A DNA stretch of 64,000 nucleotides. Origin: Sorex araneus. Its lineage: Eukaryota > Chordata > Mammalia > Eulipotyphla > Soricidae. The position numbers and the translations under genes were made by a program. Of the stretch, positions 22,378 to 32,999 are shown piece by piece. Every line of letters starts with the position of its first letter. The stretch's first letter is position 1. The stretch spans positions 46,594,094-46,658,093 of the forward strand of contig NC_073307.1 in NCBI RefSeq assembly GCF_027595985.1. Reading direction: 5' to 3'. The notes beneath the pieces were generated by a model. That model worked only from the letters and a program-made list of their open reading frames with translations, did not search any database and was not told the DNA's origin.

Positions 22378-22660
22378 GATTTTTGCACATCTGCTGCCTG
22401 AGCCCATGTGCTGCTTGAGCCCACGTGGCTGGGCACATGTGTCGCCCGAGCACATGTGTCGCCCTCATCTCCCCTCTTGAGATGTGTACTTTCATGCTTT
22501 CATACTTTTGTGTCTAAAGCTCGGTTATGTGTAGGGGCTTCCTCCACCCTTGGAGAAGCCCGCGTTCTCTCTTGAATGTGTTACTCTTACTTCTCTCTCT
22601 TTCTTATCCCTTCCTCCTATCCTCAAAAGCCCCTAAATAAAATCTGTTTACTTAAAAAAA
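22378..22660 (+). mobile_element. Solo LTR fragment of an endogenous retrovirus (copy 2)
   Basis: Shares with copy 1 (4.63-5.19 kb) CTCCCCTCTTGAGATGTG, CTTGGAGAAGCCCGCG, TTCTCTCTTGAATGTG and an AATAAA signal at 22636-22641 followed by ATCTGTTTAC. Short repeated CACATGTGTCGCC units lie at its 5' side. No internal retroviral sequence is adjacent. Confidence 0.65.
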
Positions 22661-22663
22661 AGG

Positions 22664-22815
22664 GTTTGGGGGGGTTGGGAAGATAGTACAGCAGGGAGGT
22701 CTTGCTTTGTATGCAGCTGACCTGGCGCCCCTTATGGTCACTCCCCAGTAGGAGTGATCCCTGAGCATAAAGTCAACAGTGAGCCCTGAGTACTGTCATG
22801 TGTGGCCCAAAATGC
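22664..22815 (+). repeat. SINE-A, diverged
   Basis: GAAGATAGTACAGCAGGGAGG, TGTATGCAGCTGACCTGG and CAGTGAGCCCTGAGTACTG match the head and body at low identity. The B-box region is deleted. Confidence 0.75.
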
Positions 22816-23191
22816 CCCCTCTGCCAATCTAGAATTTGGTGTTTTCACCAAAAAAATAAAACCTCCATGGACCTGTGGCACCATGTGGTGACCTTGACTC
22901 TGGTTAGAAGGACTCTAACGCTATTGAGATTAATTCCAGGGTTGACAATAAGTCCATTGTGAACCATGAAGAAAAGAATAGACTTTGGGTTGATGGAAAG
23001 TGGAATGGGGCTAAGGGAATGTCAGGGGGCTGGAAGAAAATGATGGTGAACAATAAAGATCTTTATACCCGCCCTGGTAGCTGCACACTTCACTCTAACT
23101 TTCCTCAGCCGAGCCAACAGAAGAATAAAGGATGTTAAGCTACAAGCAGCTCTAGAGTAGTTCTAGAAATTAATCAGGTTAGATAGTTCAG
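22816..23191. other. Unrecognised sequence
   Basis: No repeat or exon recognised. GGGTTGATGGAAAGTGGAAT onwards might be a decayed L1 tail. Confidence 0.35.
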
Positions 23192-23212
23192 TGTTGTTGT
23201 TGTTGTTGTTGT
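23192..23212. repeat. (TTG)n microsatellite
   Basis: Seven TTG units. Confidence 0.9.
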
Positions 23213-23251
23213 TCAAAAATCTTTTTTTTTCCTTTTATCAAGGATGGGGGG

Positions 23252-23461
23252 AGGGCTGGAGCAGTAGCACAGCGGGTAGGGTGTTTGCCTTGCAAGTGGC
23301 CAACCCAGGTTTGATTCCCAGCACCCCATATGGTCCCCTGAGCACCGCCAGGAGTAATCCTGAGTGCAGAGCCAAGAGTAACTCCTGTGCATTGCCAGGT
23401 GTGACCCAAAAAGAAAAATAAATAAATAAATAAATAAACATTAATATTATTTTTTAAAAAA
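23252..23461 (+). mobile_element. SINE-A inserted in an older antisense SINE-A
   Basis: Full head and body with an AAATAAATAAAT tail. The 12 bp repeat AAGGATGGGGGG occurs just before it (about 23242) and just after the tail (about 23461). Confidence 0.9.
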
Positions 23462-23469
23462 GGATGGGG

Positions 23470-23600
23470 GGCACATTAACAGCGTTCAGGACTTACTCCT
23501 GGATCTGTACTCAAGGATCATTCTTAACAGGGCTCCAGGAACTACATGGGATGCCAGGGATCAAACCCGGGTTGGCTACATGCACAGTAAAAAGGACATC
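23470..23600 (-). repeat. Older SINE-A, antisense, host of the previous insertion
   Basis: ACTTACTCCTGGATCTGTAC, ACTACATGGGATGCCAGGG and CAAACCCGGGTTGGCTACAT give a reversed SINE-A without its tail, which was separated by the young insertion. Confidence 0.75.
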
Positions 23601-23604
23601 TTCT

Positions 23605-24310
23605 ACTGTGATCATACATCACACATGTATGATCATTGCAGCACTGTTCACAATAGTCAGAATCTGGAAACAACCCAAATGCCTGAGAACAGATGACTGA
23701 TTAAAGAAACTTTGGTACATCTACACAATGGAATGCTATGCAGCTGTTAGGAGAGATGAAGTCATGAAATTTTCTTATAAGTGGATGGACATGGAGAATA
23801 TCATGCTAAGTGAAATGGGTCAGAAAGAGAGGGACAGGCATAGAATGACTGCACTCATTTGTGGAATATAAAATAACATAATATGAAACTAACACCCAAA
23901 GACAGTAGATACAAGAGCCAGAAAAATTGCTCCATGGTTGGAAGCCTGCCTCGTGAGCTGGGGGATAAGGCAGCTGGAATAGAGAAAGGATTACTTAGTC
24001 AATGATGATTGGAGGGATCACTCGGGATGGGAGATGTGTGCTGAAAGTAGATAAAGGACCAAATATGATGGCCTCCCAGTATCTATATTGCAAACCATGA
24101 TGCCCCAAAGGAGAGAGAGAGTAATAAGGAAATTGTCTACCATAGAGACAGTAGGTGGGATGGGATGGGGGTGGCGGGAGGGATACTGGGGACATTGGTG
24201 GTGAAAAACGTACACTGGTCGAGGGATGGGTGTTTGATCATTGTATGACTGAAACTCAATCATGAAAGCTTTGTAACTGCATCCCGCGGTGATTCAATAA
24301 TTTTTAAAAA
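23605..24310 (+). mobile_element. L1 3' UTR, sense, contiguous reference copy
   Basis: Runs uninterrupted from CATTGCAGCACTGTTCACAA through ACACAATGGAATGCTATGCA, TCATGCTAAGTGAAATGGG, a GAGAGAGAG stretch and CACTGGTCGAGGGATGGG to TGTAACTGCATCCCGCGG and GTGATTCAATAA. It shows the true order of the pieces found inverted at 10.8-12.3 kb. No ORF2 frame remains. Confidence 0.92.
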
Positions 24311-24846
24311 TGAAAAAGAAGAAGAGAGTCAAATTACAATAGTAAAACAAGTACTGAGATAGCAATCCAGTAGATGCAATTAAAGATTAACAAGGCAAGG
24401 AGGGGAAATAAAAGAATGGAACAGAGCAAGGATAAGCACGGTAATTGGATTTAAGAGATTTTGAAGATGAGAAGCTATAATGGAGTAATATAGCATTGTG
24501 GGGAAAAAATCAGACACCCATAATGAAGAACCAAATACAACTAGAACAGAAAAACAAAGGCTCCACTGTCAGGAATCAATGGGCTAGTTAGAAAGATTTG
24601 ACACAGTAAAGGGGGGAAAAAGCATGAAGCTGAACTCAGAGAAGTTGGAATGGCCTTGAACAAGATGGAAACTGTAAAAGAATGACCCAGTCAAGATGGG
24701 CCTAGAAGGAAGCCCTGGTGAACTCCAGTAGCAGTTTCAGGAGGAAAGACAAGGGAGCTGGGAATGGAGCCAGAATTCATAGGCAGAATTCCTGAGAATA
24801 TTCCAGAATCCAAGACATGAGTCTTCAGATCAAAAAACATACTCGT
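24311..24846. other. Unrecognised A-rich sequence
   Basis: A-rich on the plus strand. It could be decayed L1, but I see no decisive match. Confidence 0.4.
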
Positions 24847-25032
24847 GGGGCTGGAGCAATAGCACAGCGGGTAGGGCGTTTGCCTTGTGTGTGGCCAACC
24901 CGGGTTCAATTCCTAGCATCCCATATGGTCCCCTGAGAACTGCCAGGAGTAATTCCTGAGTGCAAAGCCAGGAGTAACCCCTGTGTATCGCTGTGTGTGA
25001 CCAAAAAAGCCAAAAAAAATTAAAATAAAACA
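24847..25032 (+). mobile_element. SINE-A, young copy
   Basis: Full-length with an A-rich tail. AAAAA(A/G)CATACTCG flanks it (about 24833-24845 and 25034-25046). Confidence 0.95.
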
Positions 25033-25094
25033 AAAAGCATACTCGCAATCAGTGGTATACAAAGAATGTTATTTTTTAATTTTTAATTTTTATT

Positions 25095-25258
25095 TATTCA
25101 TTCATTTATTTTAATTTGAGCACCACACCTGGTGATGCTCAGGAGTTACTTCAGGCTTTGCACTCAGGAATCACCATATAGGATGCTGGGGATAGAACCC
25201 TGGTCAGCCACACAAAAGCAAATGCCTTACCCACTGTACTATTTCTCCAGCTTCACAG
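25095..25258 (-). repeat. SINE-A, antisense
   Basis: CACCACACCTGGTGATGCTC, TTTGCACTCAGGAATCACC, ACTGTACTATTTCTCCAGC. Confidence 0.88.
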
Positions 25259-25574
25259 ATAACCATTTTGTAAACTCTTTAAAATGCACAAACCGGAATG
25301 TTACCTATGAGCATCGGCATACTCGATGAGAGTACTGGTATATTGACTAGAGAGACACCCTCACCCATCACAAGAGAAAACCACTAGGATAGGAGAGTCA
25401 GCATCATGTATTTTGGACCTGCTCTTTCCTTTAAAGGGAGGAGAGACACAGGAACAGACACATATTGATAGTAAATATTTGTTTGTTTGTTTGTTTGCTT
25501 GTTTGGGAACCTGCCCTGCTGGTGCTCATAGCTAATCTTGGTTCTATGCTCAGGCACCATTCCTGGAAGTGATC
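25259..25574 (-). repeat. Mostly unrecognised; 3' part is a split antisense SINE-A
   Basis: From about 25500, CTGGTGCTCATAGCTAATCT, then GGTTCTATGCTCAGGCACC, looks like the tail half of an antisense SINE-A. Its head half may be at 26145-26235, beyond the LIR copy. A GTTT run lies at 25481-25505. Confidence 0.5.
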
Positions 25575-26142
25575 TGAGAGTTAGAATCTCCGGCCCCTGC
25601 CCCAGGCTGTCTTCACTGGGGCACCTCAGAGAGGGGCAGGTTGAGTTTCCCTCCCCACCCCAAGCAGAGTCCTGGCAGCTGAAGACCTCCAGAACCCAGC
25701 CACAGCCATGCTCAAGGCCACTCTCCACATGCTCGGAGGAGCCTCACCCATGAAGGAACCGACAGAGGAACCCAGGTATGCGCAACCCGTGGCTGAGATC
25801 TCAAGCCTGCTCAGATCGAAACTGGGCCTCCTCCACCCAGGTCCCCCGTTTTCCAGTAGCTTGGCAGCCACACACCAACCGAACCCTGGCACCCTGTAAT
25901 CTCATCAACAGCCAAGATCCAGAGACTATAAAACAAAGCTCCCGGAAGAGAGCAATGCAGAATTTCACACCGCAGAGCCTGGCAAGCTACCTGTGGCATA
26001 TTTGATATACCAAAAACAGTAACAATAATGGGCCTCATTCCCCTGACCCTGAACATGACAGGGATAAATGGAGACATTACTGGTGCCCATTTGAGCAAAT
26101 CAATAAGCAACGGGACAACAGAGATACAGTGATACAGTGAAC
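25575..26142 (+). repeat. LIR family, copy 2, sense, continuing into a SINE-B-like 3' body
   Basis: About 380 bp of non-SINE sequence (GGCTGTCTTCACTGGGGCAC, CTCAAGGCCACTCTCCACAT, AGAGACTATAAAACAAAGCTC) reads directly into CAGAGCCTGGCAAGCTACC and GTGCCCATTTGAGCAAATC, the SINE-B body without its tRNA head. The 36.4-37.0 kb copy has the same organisation. A TATAAAA-like box lies near 25927. Confidence 0.75.
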
Positions 26143-26144
26143 TG

Positions 26145-26235
26145 GGAGTGGGGAGGGAGTGGTGCTGGGATCAAACCAGGCTTGGCTGTGTGCAGGCAGC
26201 CTTGCCTGCTTGTGCGGTCTCTCCAATCTCAGCTT
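26145..26235 (-). repeat. SINE-A head fragment, antisense
   Basis: GTGCTGGGATCAAACCAGGC and TGTGCGGTCTCTCCAATC fit the head half of an antisense SINE-A, possibly the other part of the fragment at about 25500-25570. Confidence 0.55.
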
Positions 26236-26870
26236 TAGAAGTCAATGTGGAAAAAGCACATTGTCACTTTCAAAGACCTGGGTCTCTGTGATGGTTCTGG
26301 CCAGCTCAGCACCATACATGCTTGTTTGGAACATCTACCCCCTGGCTTGAGATCTTCCTTTCCGACTCTTGTAGCTGTGAGGTTGCTGTCCAATACTGGA
26401 CTCCGCGTGCTTTCAGGACAAGTAGGGGGAGCAGACGCCCATGTACGGATGATTTCACTCTTTGGTACATAGCCTCCGCGGTCAGCAAAATCTCTGGTAC
26501 TTTTACAGCCCCGGGGCAAGGAAGGGGCTGAAAAGAGGATCCAGAAAAGTCCCAGGCTGGACCTTCCTCAGGAACCCAAACAGACTCAGAGTGCCGCCCA
26601 GTGGCCGGACAGGGCATAGCGCTCAGAGATGAATTGGGATGGGTGGTGGACCCGGGGAGGACACCCGGCTGTGACACGTGGTCGGTCAGGTTTCCTGGGG
26701 GTGTCTGTGACCTGGAGAGTGTTTGGGGGTCTAGAGTGAGCCCGTTTCCGTCTCACTACTCCTTCCTCCTCTCTCTACTCCTGCTGAATCTCTAAGGTGC
26801 AGGATGTCTCTCTACTAGGAGAGAGGAAGGACAGAGGACACTGGAGATAAGGCGCAAGCAAGGAGCAAGT
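26236..26870. other. Unrecognised sequence
   Basis: Single-copy-looking DNA of moderate GC with overlapping open frames up to 123 codons on the minus strand and no recognised domain. Confidence 0.4.
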
Positions 26871-26872
26871 GC

Positions 26873-27060
26873 GGCCTGAGCGATAGCACAGCGGGGAGGG
26901 CGTTTGCCTTGCACGCAGCCGACCTGGGCTCGATCCCCGGCACCCCATATGGTCCCCCGAGCACCACCGCCAGGTGTGATTCGTGATTGTAGAGCCAGGA
27001 GGAAGCCCTGAGCGTCGCCGGGTGTGACCCTAAAAGAAACAAAACAAAACCCCAAAAGCA
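26873..27060 (+). mobile_element. SINE-A
   Basis: GCGATAGCACAGCGGGGAGG, CTTGCACGCAGCCGACCTGG, CACCCCATATGGTCCCCCG and GTCGCCGGGTGTGACCC, with an AAACAAAACAAAAC tail. Confidence 0.93.
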
Positions 27061-27645
27061 AACAACAGGGCGCAGGTGCTCTCTGTGCCAGGAAGGGGGA
27101 CCCTGAGCTTCAGGGGCGCAAGGGGGCCCCCAGCTGAGCGGGGGTGGGGGTGGGGAGATGGAGGGTCGCTCAAACTCAGTAAATTCACATCAGGGGACGT
27201 GGAGACCCTAGGGGGAACATACCTGGTTCCTGCCTGGAAACAGACCTTTGTCTGCTCAGGCGGTGGTCCTCCTTCTGAATTGTGACAGCATCCAGCTTGG
27301 AATTTTGTTAAGGAGATGCTGGCTGCCGTGAAGGAGCCTATAAAAATGATAAATCTGTGAGCACTCTGCCGTCCTATTGAAATGGTCTCTCAGTGATGCC
27401 CACAGCCAACGGTAGCAGCCGTCAGCGGAATTGGGCCCGATGGCCACGCACACAAGAGGGGCTTGCTGGAACTCGTCACAATCCCCCTTAGATCAATGCT
27501 CTCACATACACACCCCACAGATGAGAAACTCATCCCAAGCTGGAGCTAATGCGTCCAAAGGCGGAGAGATAATGCATCCCAGGCCACTTGTGAGCCTGCA
27601 GTTTGATGTCTCATTGTGGGAATCAGGAAATCAACCCTTTAGCAA
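27061..27645. other. Unrecognised sequence
   Basis: No repeat or exon recognised. Confidence 0.4.
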
Positions 27646-27790
27646 TAATCTCAAGGTCAGGATCATCCTGACTGTGCTCTGGGATTATTCCTGGTAGGCT
27701 CAGGGGACTGTATGTGATGCCAGTGAGCTAAACCAGGTCAGTCTTGTGCAAGGCAAACAAACTACCTGCTCCACTATTGCTCCAGCCCCA
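27646..27790 (-). repeat. SINE-A, antisense, diverged
   Basis: TGACTGTGCTCTGGGATTAT, CAGTGAGCTAAACCAGGTCA and CTCCACTATTGCTCCAGCCCC. Confidence 0.8.
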
Positions 27791-27974
27791 GAAATTATTT
27801 TAAAATTATTTTTACATCTGCTAGCTTATTTTTGATCTTCTTAAATGATTGAAACCTCTAAACCAGAATCACTCTCCTCCACAGTATTTATGGCAGGATT
27901 CCTCCAGACCTTATGCACTATTTCCTGCTGCCACCCTTAAAACTCAGGAAAACTTCTTTTTTTGGGGGGTGGGG

Positions 27975-28330
27975 GGTAGTTAAAAGAGATAGTTTAACAT
28001 GCCTGAATGGATTGGGAGTAGGTTTTCTTTAAAGAAGAACTTGTTAGCAAGCCCATCTGAATCTGGGCTTTTATTGGGGGGATACTTTTGATTGCAACTT
28101 CAATTCCCTTGATAGTAATTGCACTGTTCAGGTGCTCCCATTTCTCTTGACTCAGCCTTGGAAGATTATGAGTCAGAAATGAATCCATTTCCTCTAAGTT
28201 CTCTAATTTCATGGCATAAGGACTTACAAAGTAGTGATGATGATCCTTTATATTTCTGTGGTATCTGTTGGGATTGAGTTTGATGGGTTTCTACACTGCG
28301 TCCCCGTTATGTCGTTTGCCACATGGGGGT
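27975..28330 (-). mobile_element. L1 ORF2 fragment, antisense
   Basis: The minus-strand frame 27994-28212 (72 codons) reads KLENLEEMDSFL, then PRLSQEKWEHLNSAIT and IEVAIKSIPP. This is the L1 ORF2 linker just before the reverse transcriptase domain (family pattern: LNxxIT, then EIExxIKxLPxxKSPG). It is a dead fragment with no intact catalytic region. Confidence 0.85.
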
Positions 28331-28517
28331 GAATCTTTGCAGTCCACCCTCCCTACCACCAAGAAAGCCCTCTATGGGGTATAAAATTGACCAGATCTTT
28401 CCCTTCCCTGTCATACCTGTCCTGGCAGACTGTTACTGTTTCTGGCTTGTGGTTTGAGTTCTGGGTATGAATTACAGGGTGACTTCCATTATATCAGAAT
28501 AATTGTTCTGCATTTTT
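28331..28517. other. Unrecognised sequence
   Basis: Possibly a continuation of the L1 fragment, too diverged to be sure. Confidence 0.35.
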
Positions 28518-28705
28518 TAAAGGGTGATAGGGTTGGGCCACAACTAGCTGTGCCCAGGAACTATTCCCGAATCCCCGCTCAGGAGTGACTTCTGGTATTG
28601 TTTGGGGACACATACAAAGGGTTTGGGATCACACAATTAAGAAGGAGAACCGAAGCATGCTAGATTAGTTCCTTACTGCTGAACTAACTTTCTGGCCTCA
28701 GGATA
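28518..28705 (-). repeat. SINE-A, antisense, very old
   Basis: GGGCCACAACTAGCTGTGCC, GCTCAGGAGTGACTTCTGG and CTAACTTTCTGGCCTCA keep the SINE-A order at low identity. Confidence 0.65.
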
Positions 28706-28721
28706 ATTATTTCTAGATTAT

Positions 28722-28762
28722 ACACACATACACACAAAAACACACACACACATACACACCAC
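28722..28762. repeat. (CA)n-rich tract, interrupted
   Basis: CACACATACACACAAAAACACAC-type repeats. Confidence 0.8.
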
Positions 28763-28894
28763 ATTTTGTGATAATCTAACTGAGGACTTCACATATGTGT
28801 AAGACAAATGCTCTGCCTCTGAGCTACACCCCCATTCCTAGATGATCTACATTTTTCTAGATTCTATTATTTTTTTCAACTGATGGTGCTAAAC

Positions 28895-29055
28895 TCTCCA
28901 TCAATACACTGGAGAGATAGTAAATGGGAAAGGTGCTTACCTGACATACATGCACCCAACCTAGGTTTGATTCCCGGCTCCCCATATGATTCCCTGAATA
29001 TAGACACAGAAGTAAGCCCTGAATGCAATTAGGTGTGGCCCCCAAACCAACATCA
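28895..29055 (+). repeat. SINE-A, diverged
   Basis: TAGGTTTGATTCCCGGCTCC (B box), CCATATGATTCCCTGAATAT and GTAAGCCCTGAATGCAATTA. Confidence 0.75.
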
Positions 29056-29099
29056 AAAGATCCTCAATTATTATTGTAGAATTTCTATTTCTCCCTTTA

Positions 29100-29303
29100 T
29101 TTTTTGAGACTTCGAGGGTGAACCTAACAGCAATTCTCAATCAGCCTACCAGAGCAGATTATGTAGACCACCGCAACAGTGTTTGAGGGGCTCCAGGGTT
29201 ACACCTGCAAGGCTTGGGAAACCATTTGGTGCCATAGACTGAATCAGGCTCAGCTGCATGCAAGGCGCCCATTCTAAACACTGTACTATCTCTCCAGCCC
29301 TCT
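29100..29303 (-). repeat. SINE-A, antisense, diverged
   Basis: The end TGTACTATCTCTCCAGCCC and GAATCAGGCTCAGCTGCATG are clear; the tail half is poorly preserved. Confidence 0.65.
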
Positions 29304-29498
29304 CCCTTCAATTCTTCCAATTATTTTTTGTGTGTATCTATAGATTTTCCATGTTCTTTGAAGATTTATTCTGCATACACATGATAGCGTATCTTTTTAC
29401 TGTTTTTTATGCTTACATGATATATCTTAATCAATCCATTTGCTTTTAATCTTTATATTTAAAGCATATGTGTGATGAATAGCCTATGGGTCTCACTT
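29304..29498. other. AT-rich unrecognised sequence
   Basis: No clear feature. Confidence 0.3.
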
Positions 29499-29688
29499 TG
29501 TTTTGGTTTTGTTCCTGTTGTTGTTTTGGGCCCACACCTCGCTCAGGGCTTGCTCCTGACTTTGCACTCAGGAATTACTCCTGGTGGTGCTTGGGGCACC
29601 GTATGGGATGATGGAGATTGAACCCGGGTCAGCCATGTGCAAGGCAAGTGCACTACCAACTATATTATCTCTTCAGCCCAGCAGGTAT
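29499..29688 (-). repeat. SINE-A, antisense
   Basis: CTTTGCACTCAGGAATTACTC, TGGTGGTGCTTGGGG and TTATCTCTTCAGCCCA. Confidence 0.85.
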
Positions 29689-29865
29689 CACTTTTTAAAA
29701 ATCAGTTCTGGCTATCTCTCCTTATAATTAAATAACTTAAGTGTTTGACAGTCTTCTGATCTCTGTCTGGGGTCTCTGATGAAAAATCAGAAATTCTGGA
29801 TATTGATCTTTCCTAAAGAAAAAATACCCATGCTTCCATGAAAAACAAATTTTTTGTTTGTTTGT

Positions 29866-30029
29866 TTTTTGGGTCACACCTGGCAATGCACAGGGATTAC
29901 TTCTGGCTCTGCACTCAGGAATTTCCCCTGGTGGTGCTCAGGGGACCATATGGGATGCTGGGAATCGAACCCGGGTTCGGCCGCATGCAAGGTAAATGCC
30001 CTACCCACTGCGCTATTGCTCCAGCCCCC
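29866..30029 (-). mobile_element. SINE-A, antisense, with target duplication
   Basis: Full-length reversed SINE with an expanded TTTG tail. GAAAAACAA(A)TTTT lies before the tail (about 29839-29852) and after the head (about 30029-30041). Confidence 0.92.
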
Positions 30030-30685
30030 GAAAAACAATTTTAAAAGAAGGGACTGCTATATTCAAGAAGGGACAGCTGCAATGGAGTTCTGTAGGAGAG
30101 GCCAGGTTCAAGACAGCCTGTGACAAGGAAAGAAGGACAAGTGGGAAACCAGGGCTCAAGAGCACAGGATGGTGCATAAATGGGGAATTGCTGAGGGGAG
30201 ACCAAGGATGGAGCAAGTTCTTTTAAATTTTAAACTTCTTTAAAAACAAGAATTTTGCTTTTGCTTTAAATGAGAGGATGGTACAATTTTGAGGTTAGGA
30301 GATGAGGACTTTGATCGACTGTGGAGTGATCAGAAACCAAGGGTAGAACGTTCCCACTGTACTGATGAGGCAGGGTCATGCTAGTAGTACGTAGTGGACC
30401 AAGGACAGAGCCAAGGTTAGACCATGACTGTCCAGAAAGAGAACTTAGAACTTTAACTGTCCGTTAAAGGAAAAAGGCTGGGCATATGCCAGTGTGTGGT
30501 GGATCCCGTATATCTTTTTCTCAAGCTCTTTCAATATTTTCTCACTCCCTCGGGTTGTTATCACTTTGACACAATATGAATAGATAAGGTTTTCTTCTCA
30601 TCTGTCTCCCTGAATTCTCAGAAAATTCTCACTCCATCTGTCTATACTGGGACTCCAGTTACATAATGTTAGACCTTTGCTATCC
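30030..30685 (+). repeat. Unrecognised DNA with a MIR-like segment (30280-30430)
   Basis: CCCACTGTACTGATGAGGCA, then AGTAGTGGACCAAGGACAGAG, resembles a sense MIR. The rest is unrecognised. Confidence 0.45.
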
Positions 30686-30689
30686 TCTC

Positions 30690-31620
30690 ACATGTCCCTG
30701 CTGTGACATTCATTTCTTTTTCAGTCTAATTTAGAGCATATCTATGTTTACAACAAAACTGAGAGGAGGGCAGAGAGACTTCCTCTGCTCCTCCCCTGCA
30801 TTTGTATGCCTCCTTGTTATCAGTATCATCCAGCCAGCATGACACACTATTTGACCAAGATTTCACCTACAGGGACACAGTGTAATCGCCCAAAGCCTAA
30901 CTTGCCTAACTTGCCTTAGGTTCACTCTAGGTGCTCGGGGCTCAGCAGTTCAGCCCAACATGCAAAGACGATAGGGCCATGCTGAGCGTTTTCACTGCCC
31001 TAAACTCCTCTGTGTCTATTCATTTTCCTCTTCTGTAATTTTGTCTCACAGAACTGACTTCTTCAGAATGCCATACTTTCTAAATGATGCAGTAGGTTAT
31101 CCCAGTTTGGCATTTTTGTTTAGCTACGTGCAGTTAAGGTTTCTCCGTGTCTTTTCAGGTCTTGATCACTCATTTCGTTTTTGTCATTGGATAATAGTCC
31201 ATGGTCAGGATGGGTCACTGTTTACTTATCAAGTACTAATAAACATCTTTATTACTTCGAAGTTGAGCAATATGACCAAAACTGCTATAAAGATCTATGT
31301 GCAAGCTCTTTGTGAACGTAAGTTTCGACTCCTCTGTGTAAATAGCCACAAGTAAAATTGCAAAATTATATGAGGGTATGACTAAGCCTATAAGATACCG
31401 CCAAAATATTTTCCAAAGTGACTCCACCGTTGGGTTCCACCACCTCAGCAGCAGCTAATAGTGTCAGTGTTCAGACATGGGCCATTAAAATAAGCTTGTT
31501 CTCACTGTGGCTTTAATCTGCCCTTGCCTGACAAATTATTACGCAAGCCACCATTTAATATGCTTATTGGCCACCTTCTGAGCTGTCTGTAAAGTTCTTT
31601 GACCTATTTTTTAAACTGTA
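30690..31620 (-). mobile_element. Old L1 3' region, antisense
   Basis: Ordered matches to the reverse complement of an ancient L1 end: AATAAACATCTTTATTACTT, CTCTTTGTGAACGTAAGTTT, CCAAAGTGACTCCACCGTTG, GTGGCTTTAATCTGCCCTTG and GGCCACCTTCTGAGCTGTC. About 930 bp, no intact frame. Confidence 0.85.
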
Positions 31621-31647
31621 TTATGCTTTTTTATTGTTCTTTTAAGA

Positions 31648-31825
31648 GTTTGGACCTGAGCAATAGTACAGTGGGAAGGAAGTTTGTCTTGCCTGGGACT
31701 GACCCAGGTTTGATCCCCATCATCCTGTATGTTCTTCTGAGCACCACCAGGAGTAATTCCTGAGTGCAGAGCCAGAATAAACCCTTGAGTATTGTTGAGC
31801 ATGACCCAACACCATTCCCTCACAC
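31648..31825 (+). repeat. SINE-A, diverged
   Basis: CTGAGCAATAGTACAGTGGG, TGACCCAGGTTTGATCCCCA and AGGAGTAATTCCTGAGTGCA, with an ACACATACACAC tail. Confidence 0.88.
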
Positions 31826-31911
31826 ATAATACACACATACACACTTCAGATAATAGTCAACTGTGTCTTGAGCAAATGTGTCTCTTTTCAAAGTCTATAA
31901 CGTTTTTATTT

Positions 31912-32080
31912 TTTTGATTTTTTGGTCACACCCGGCAATACACAGGGGTTACCGATGGCTCATGCATTCAGGAATTACTCCTGGCAGTGCTCAGTGAACC
32001 ATATGGGATGCTGGGAATCGAACCTGGGTCGGCTGCATGCAAGGCAAACATCTTACCCGCTGTGCTATCGCTCCGGCCCG
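31912..32080 (-). mobile_element. SINE-A, antisense
   Basis: Full-length. Starts TTTTTTGGTCACACCCGGC and ends GCTATCGCTCCGGCCC. Followed 40 bp later by another copy in the same orientation. Confidence 0.93.
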
Positions 32081-32097
32081 AAAGTTTGTAAGTTTGT

Positions 32098-32297
32098 TTT
32101 TTTGTTGTTGTTGTTTTGTTTTTTTGCTTTTTGCTTTTTGAGTCACACCCGGCGATGCACAGGGGTTACTTCTGACTTTTGCACTCAGGAATCACTTCTG
32201 GCAGTGCTCGGGTACCATATAGGATGCTGGGAATCAAACCCTGGTCGCCCACGTGCAAGGCAAATGCCCTACCTGCTGTGCTATAACTCCAGCCCCA
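32098..32297 (-). mobile_element. SINE-A, antisense, with TTG-rich tail
   Basis: Tail GTTGTTGTTGTTTTG, then GAGTCACACCCGGCGATGCA through GCTATAACTCCAGCCCC. A TTTGTAAGTTTG / TATGTAAGTTTTG match on either side suggests its own target duplication. Confidence 0.92.
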
Positions 32298-32384
32298 GTA
32301 TGTAAGTTTTGACAAAATCTCTTGTAGAAGCTTTAAGGTTAATTTTTGTGGTTTTTTTTAAAAAATAATTAATTTTATTGTTGT

Positions 32385-32560
32385 TGTTTTTGTTTGGGGG
32401 CTACATCCAGCAATGTTCAGACATTACTCCTGGTTCTGCACTCAGGATTACTCCTGGCAGAGCTCAGGAACCATAATGGGATATGGGATACTGAGATCCA
32501 ACCCAGTTTGGCAGCATGCAAGACAAGTGCCCTACCCACCATACTATTGCTCTGGCTCTG
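32385..32560 (-). repeat. SINE-A, antisense, older
   Basis: GGCTACATCCAGCAATGTTC, TTCTGCACTCAGGATTACTC and CTATTGCTCTGGCTC. A SINE-B inserted exactly at its head end. Confidence 0.85.
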
Positions 32561-32803
32561 TCACTCTGTCACTGTCATCCCGTTGCTCATAGATTTGCTC
32601 GAGTGGGCACCAGTCTCCATTGTGAGACTTGTTACTGTTTTTGGCATATCTAAGACACCACAGATAGCTTGCCAGGCTCTGCCGTGCAGGTGAGATACTC
32701 TCAGTAGCCTGCCGGGCTCTCCGAGAGGGGAGGAGGAATCGAACCTGGGTTGGCCGTGTACAAGGCAAACGCCCTACCCGCTGTGCTATCACTCCAGCCT
32801 GCT
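32561..32803 (-). mobile_element. SINE-B, antisense, with target duplication
   Basis: GTCACTGTCATCCCGTTGC through GCTATCACTCCAGCC, full-length. TGCTCTGGCTC is present on both sides (end of the previous SINE-A and about 32804-32814). Confidence 0.93.
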
Positions 32804-32831
32804 CTGGCTCCAAAGTTTTTAATTTTAAAAA

Positions 32832-32985
32832 TGCCAGCATGGGGCCAAGTATTACTCTTGCATGCAGCCAAACCCAGGTTTGATTTCTGACACCACAAAT
32901 GATTCCTAGAGCCTCACCGGGAGTAAGAGTGAGCACAGAGTCAGGAGTAAGCCCTGCACACCATTGGATGTGATCCCCCAAGCTG
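32832..32985 (+). repeat. SINE-A, diverged
   Basis: GGGGCCAAGTATTACTCTTG, CCCAGGTTTGATTTCTGAC and CAGGAGTAAGCCCTGCACAC. Confidence 0.78.
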
Positions 32986-32999
32986 AAAAGTGAATAAAT

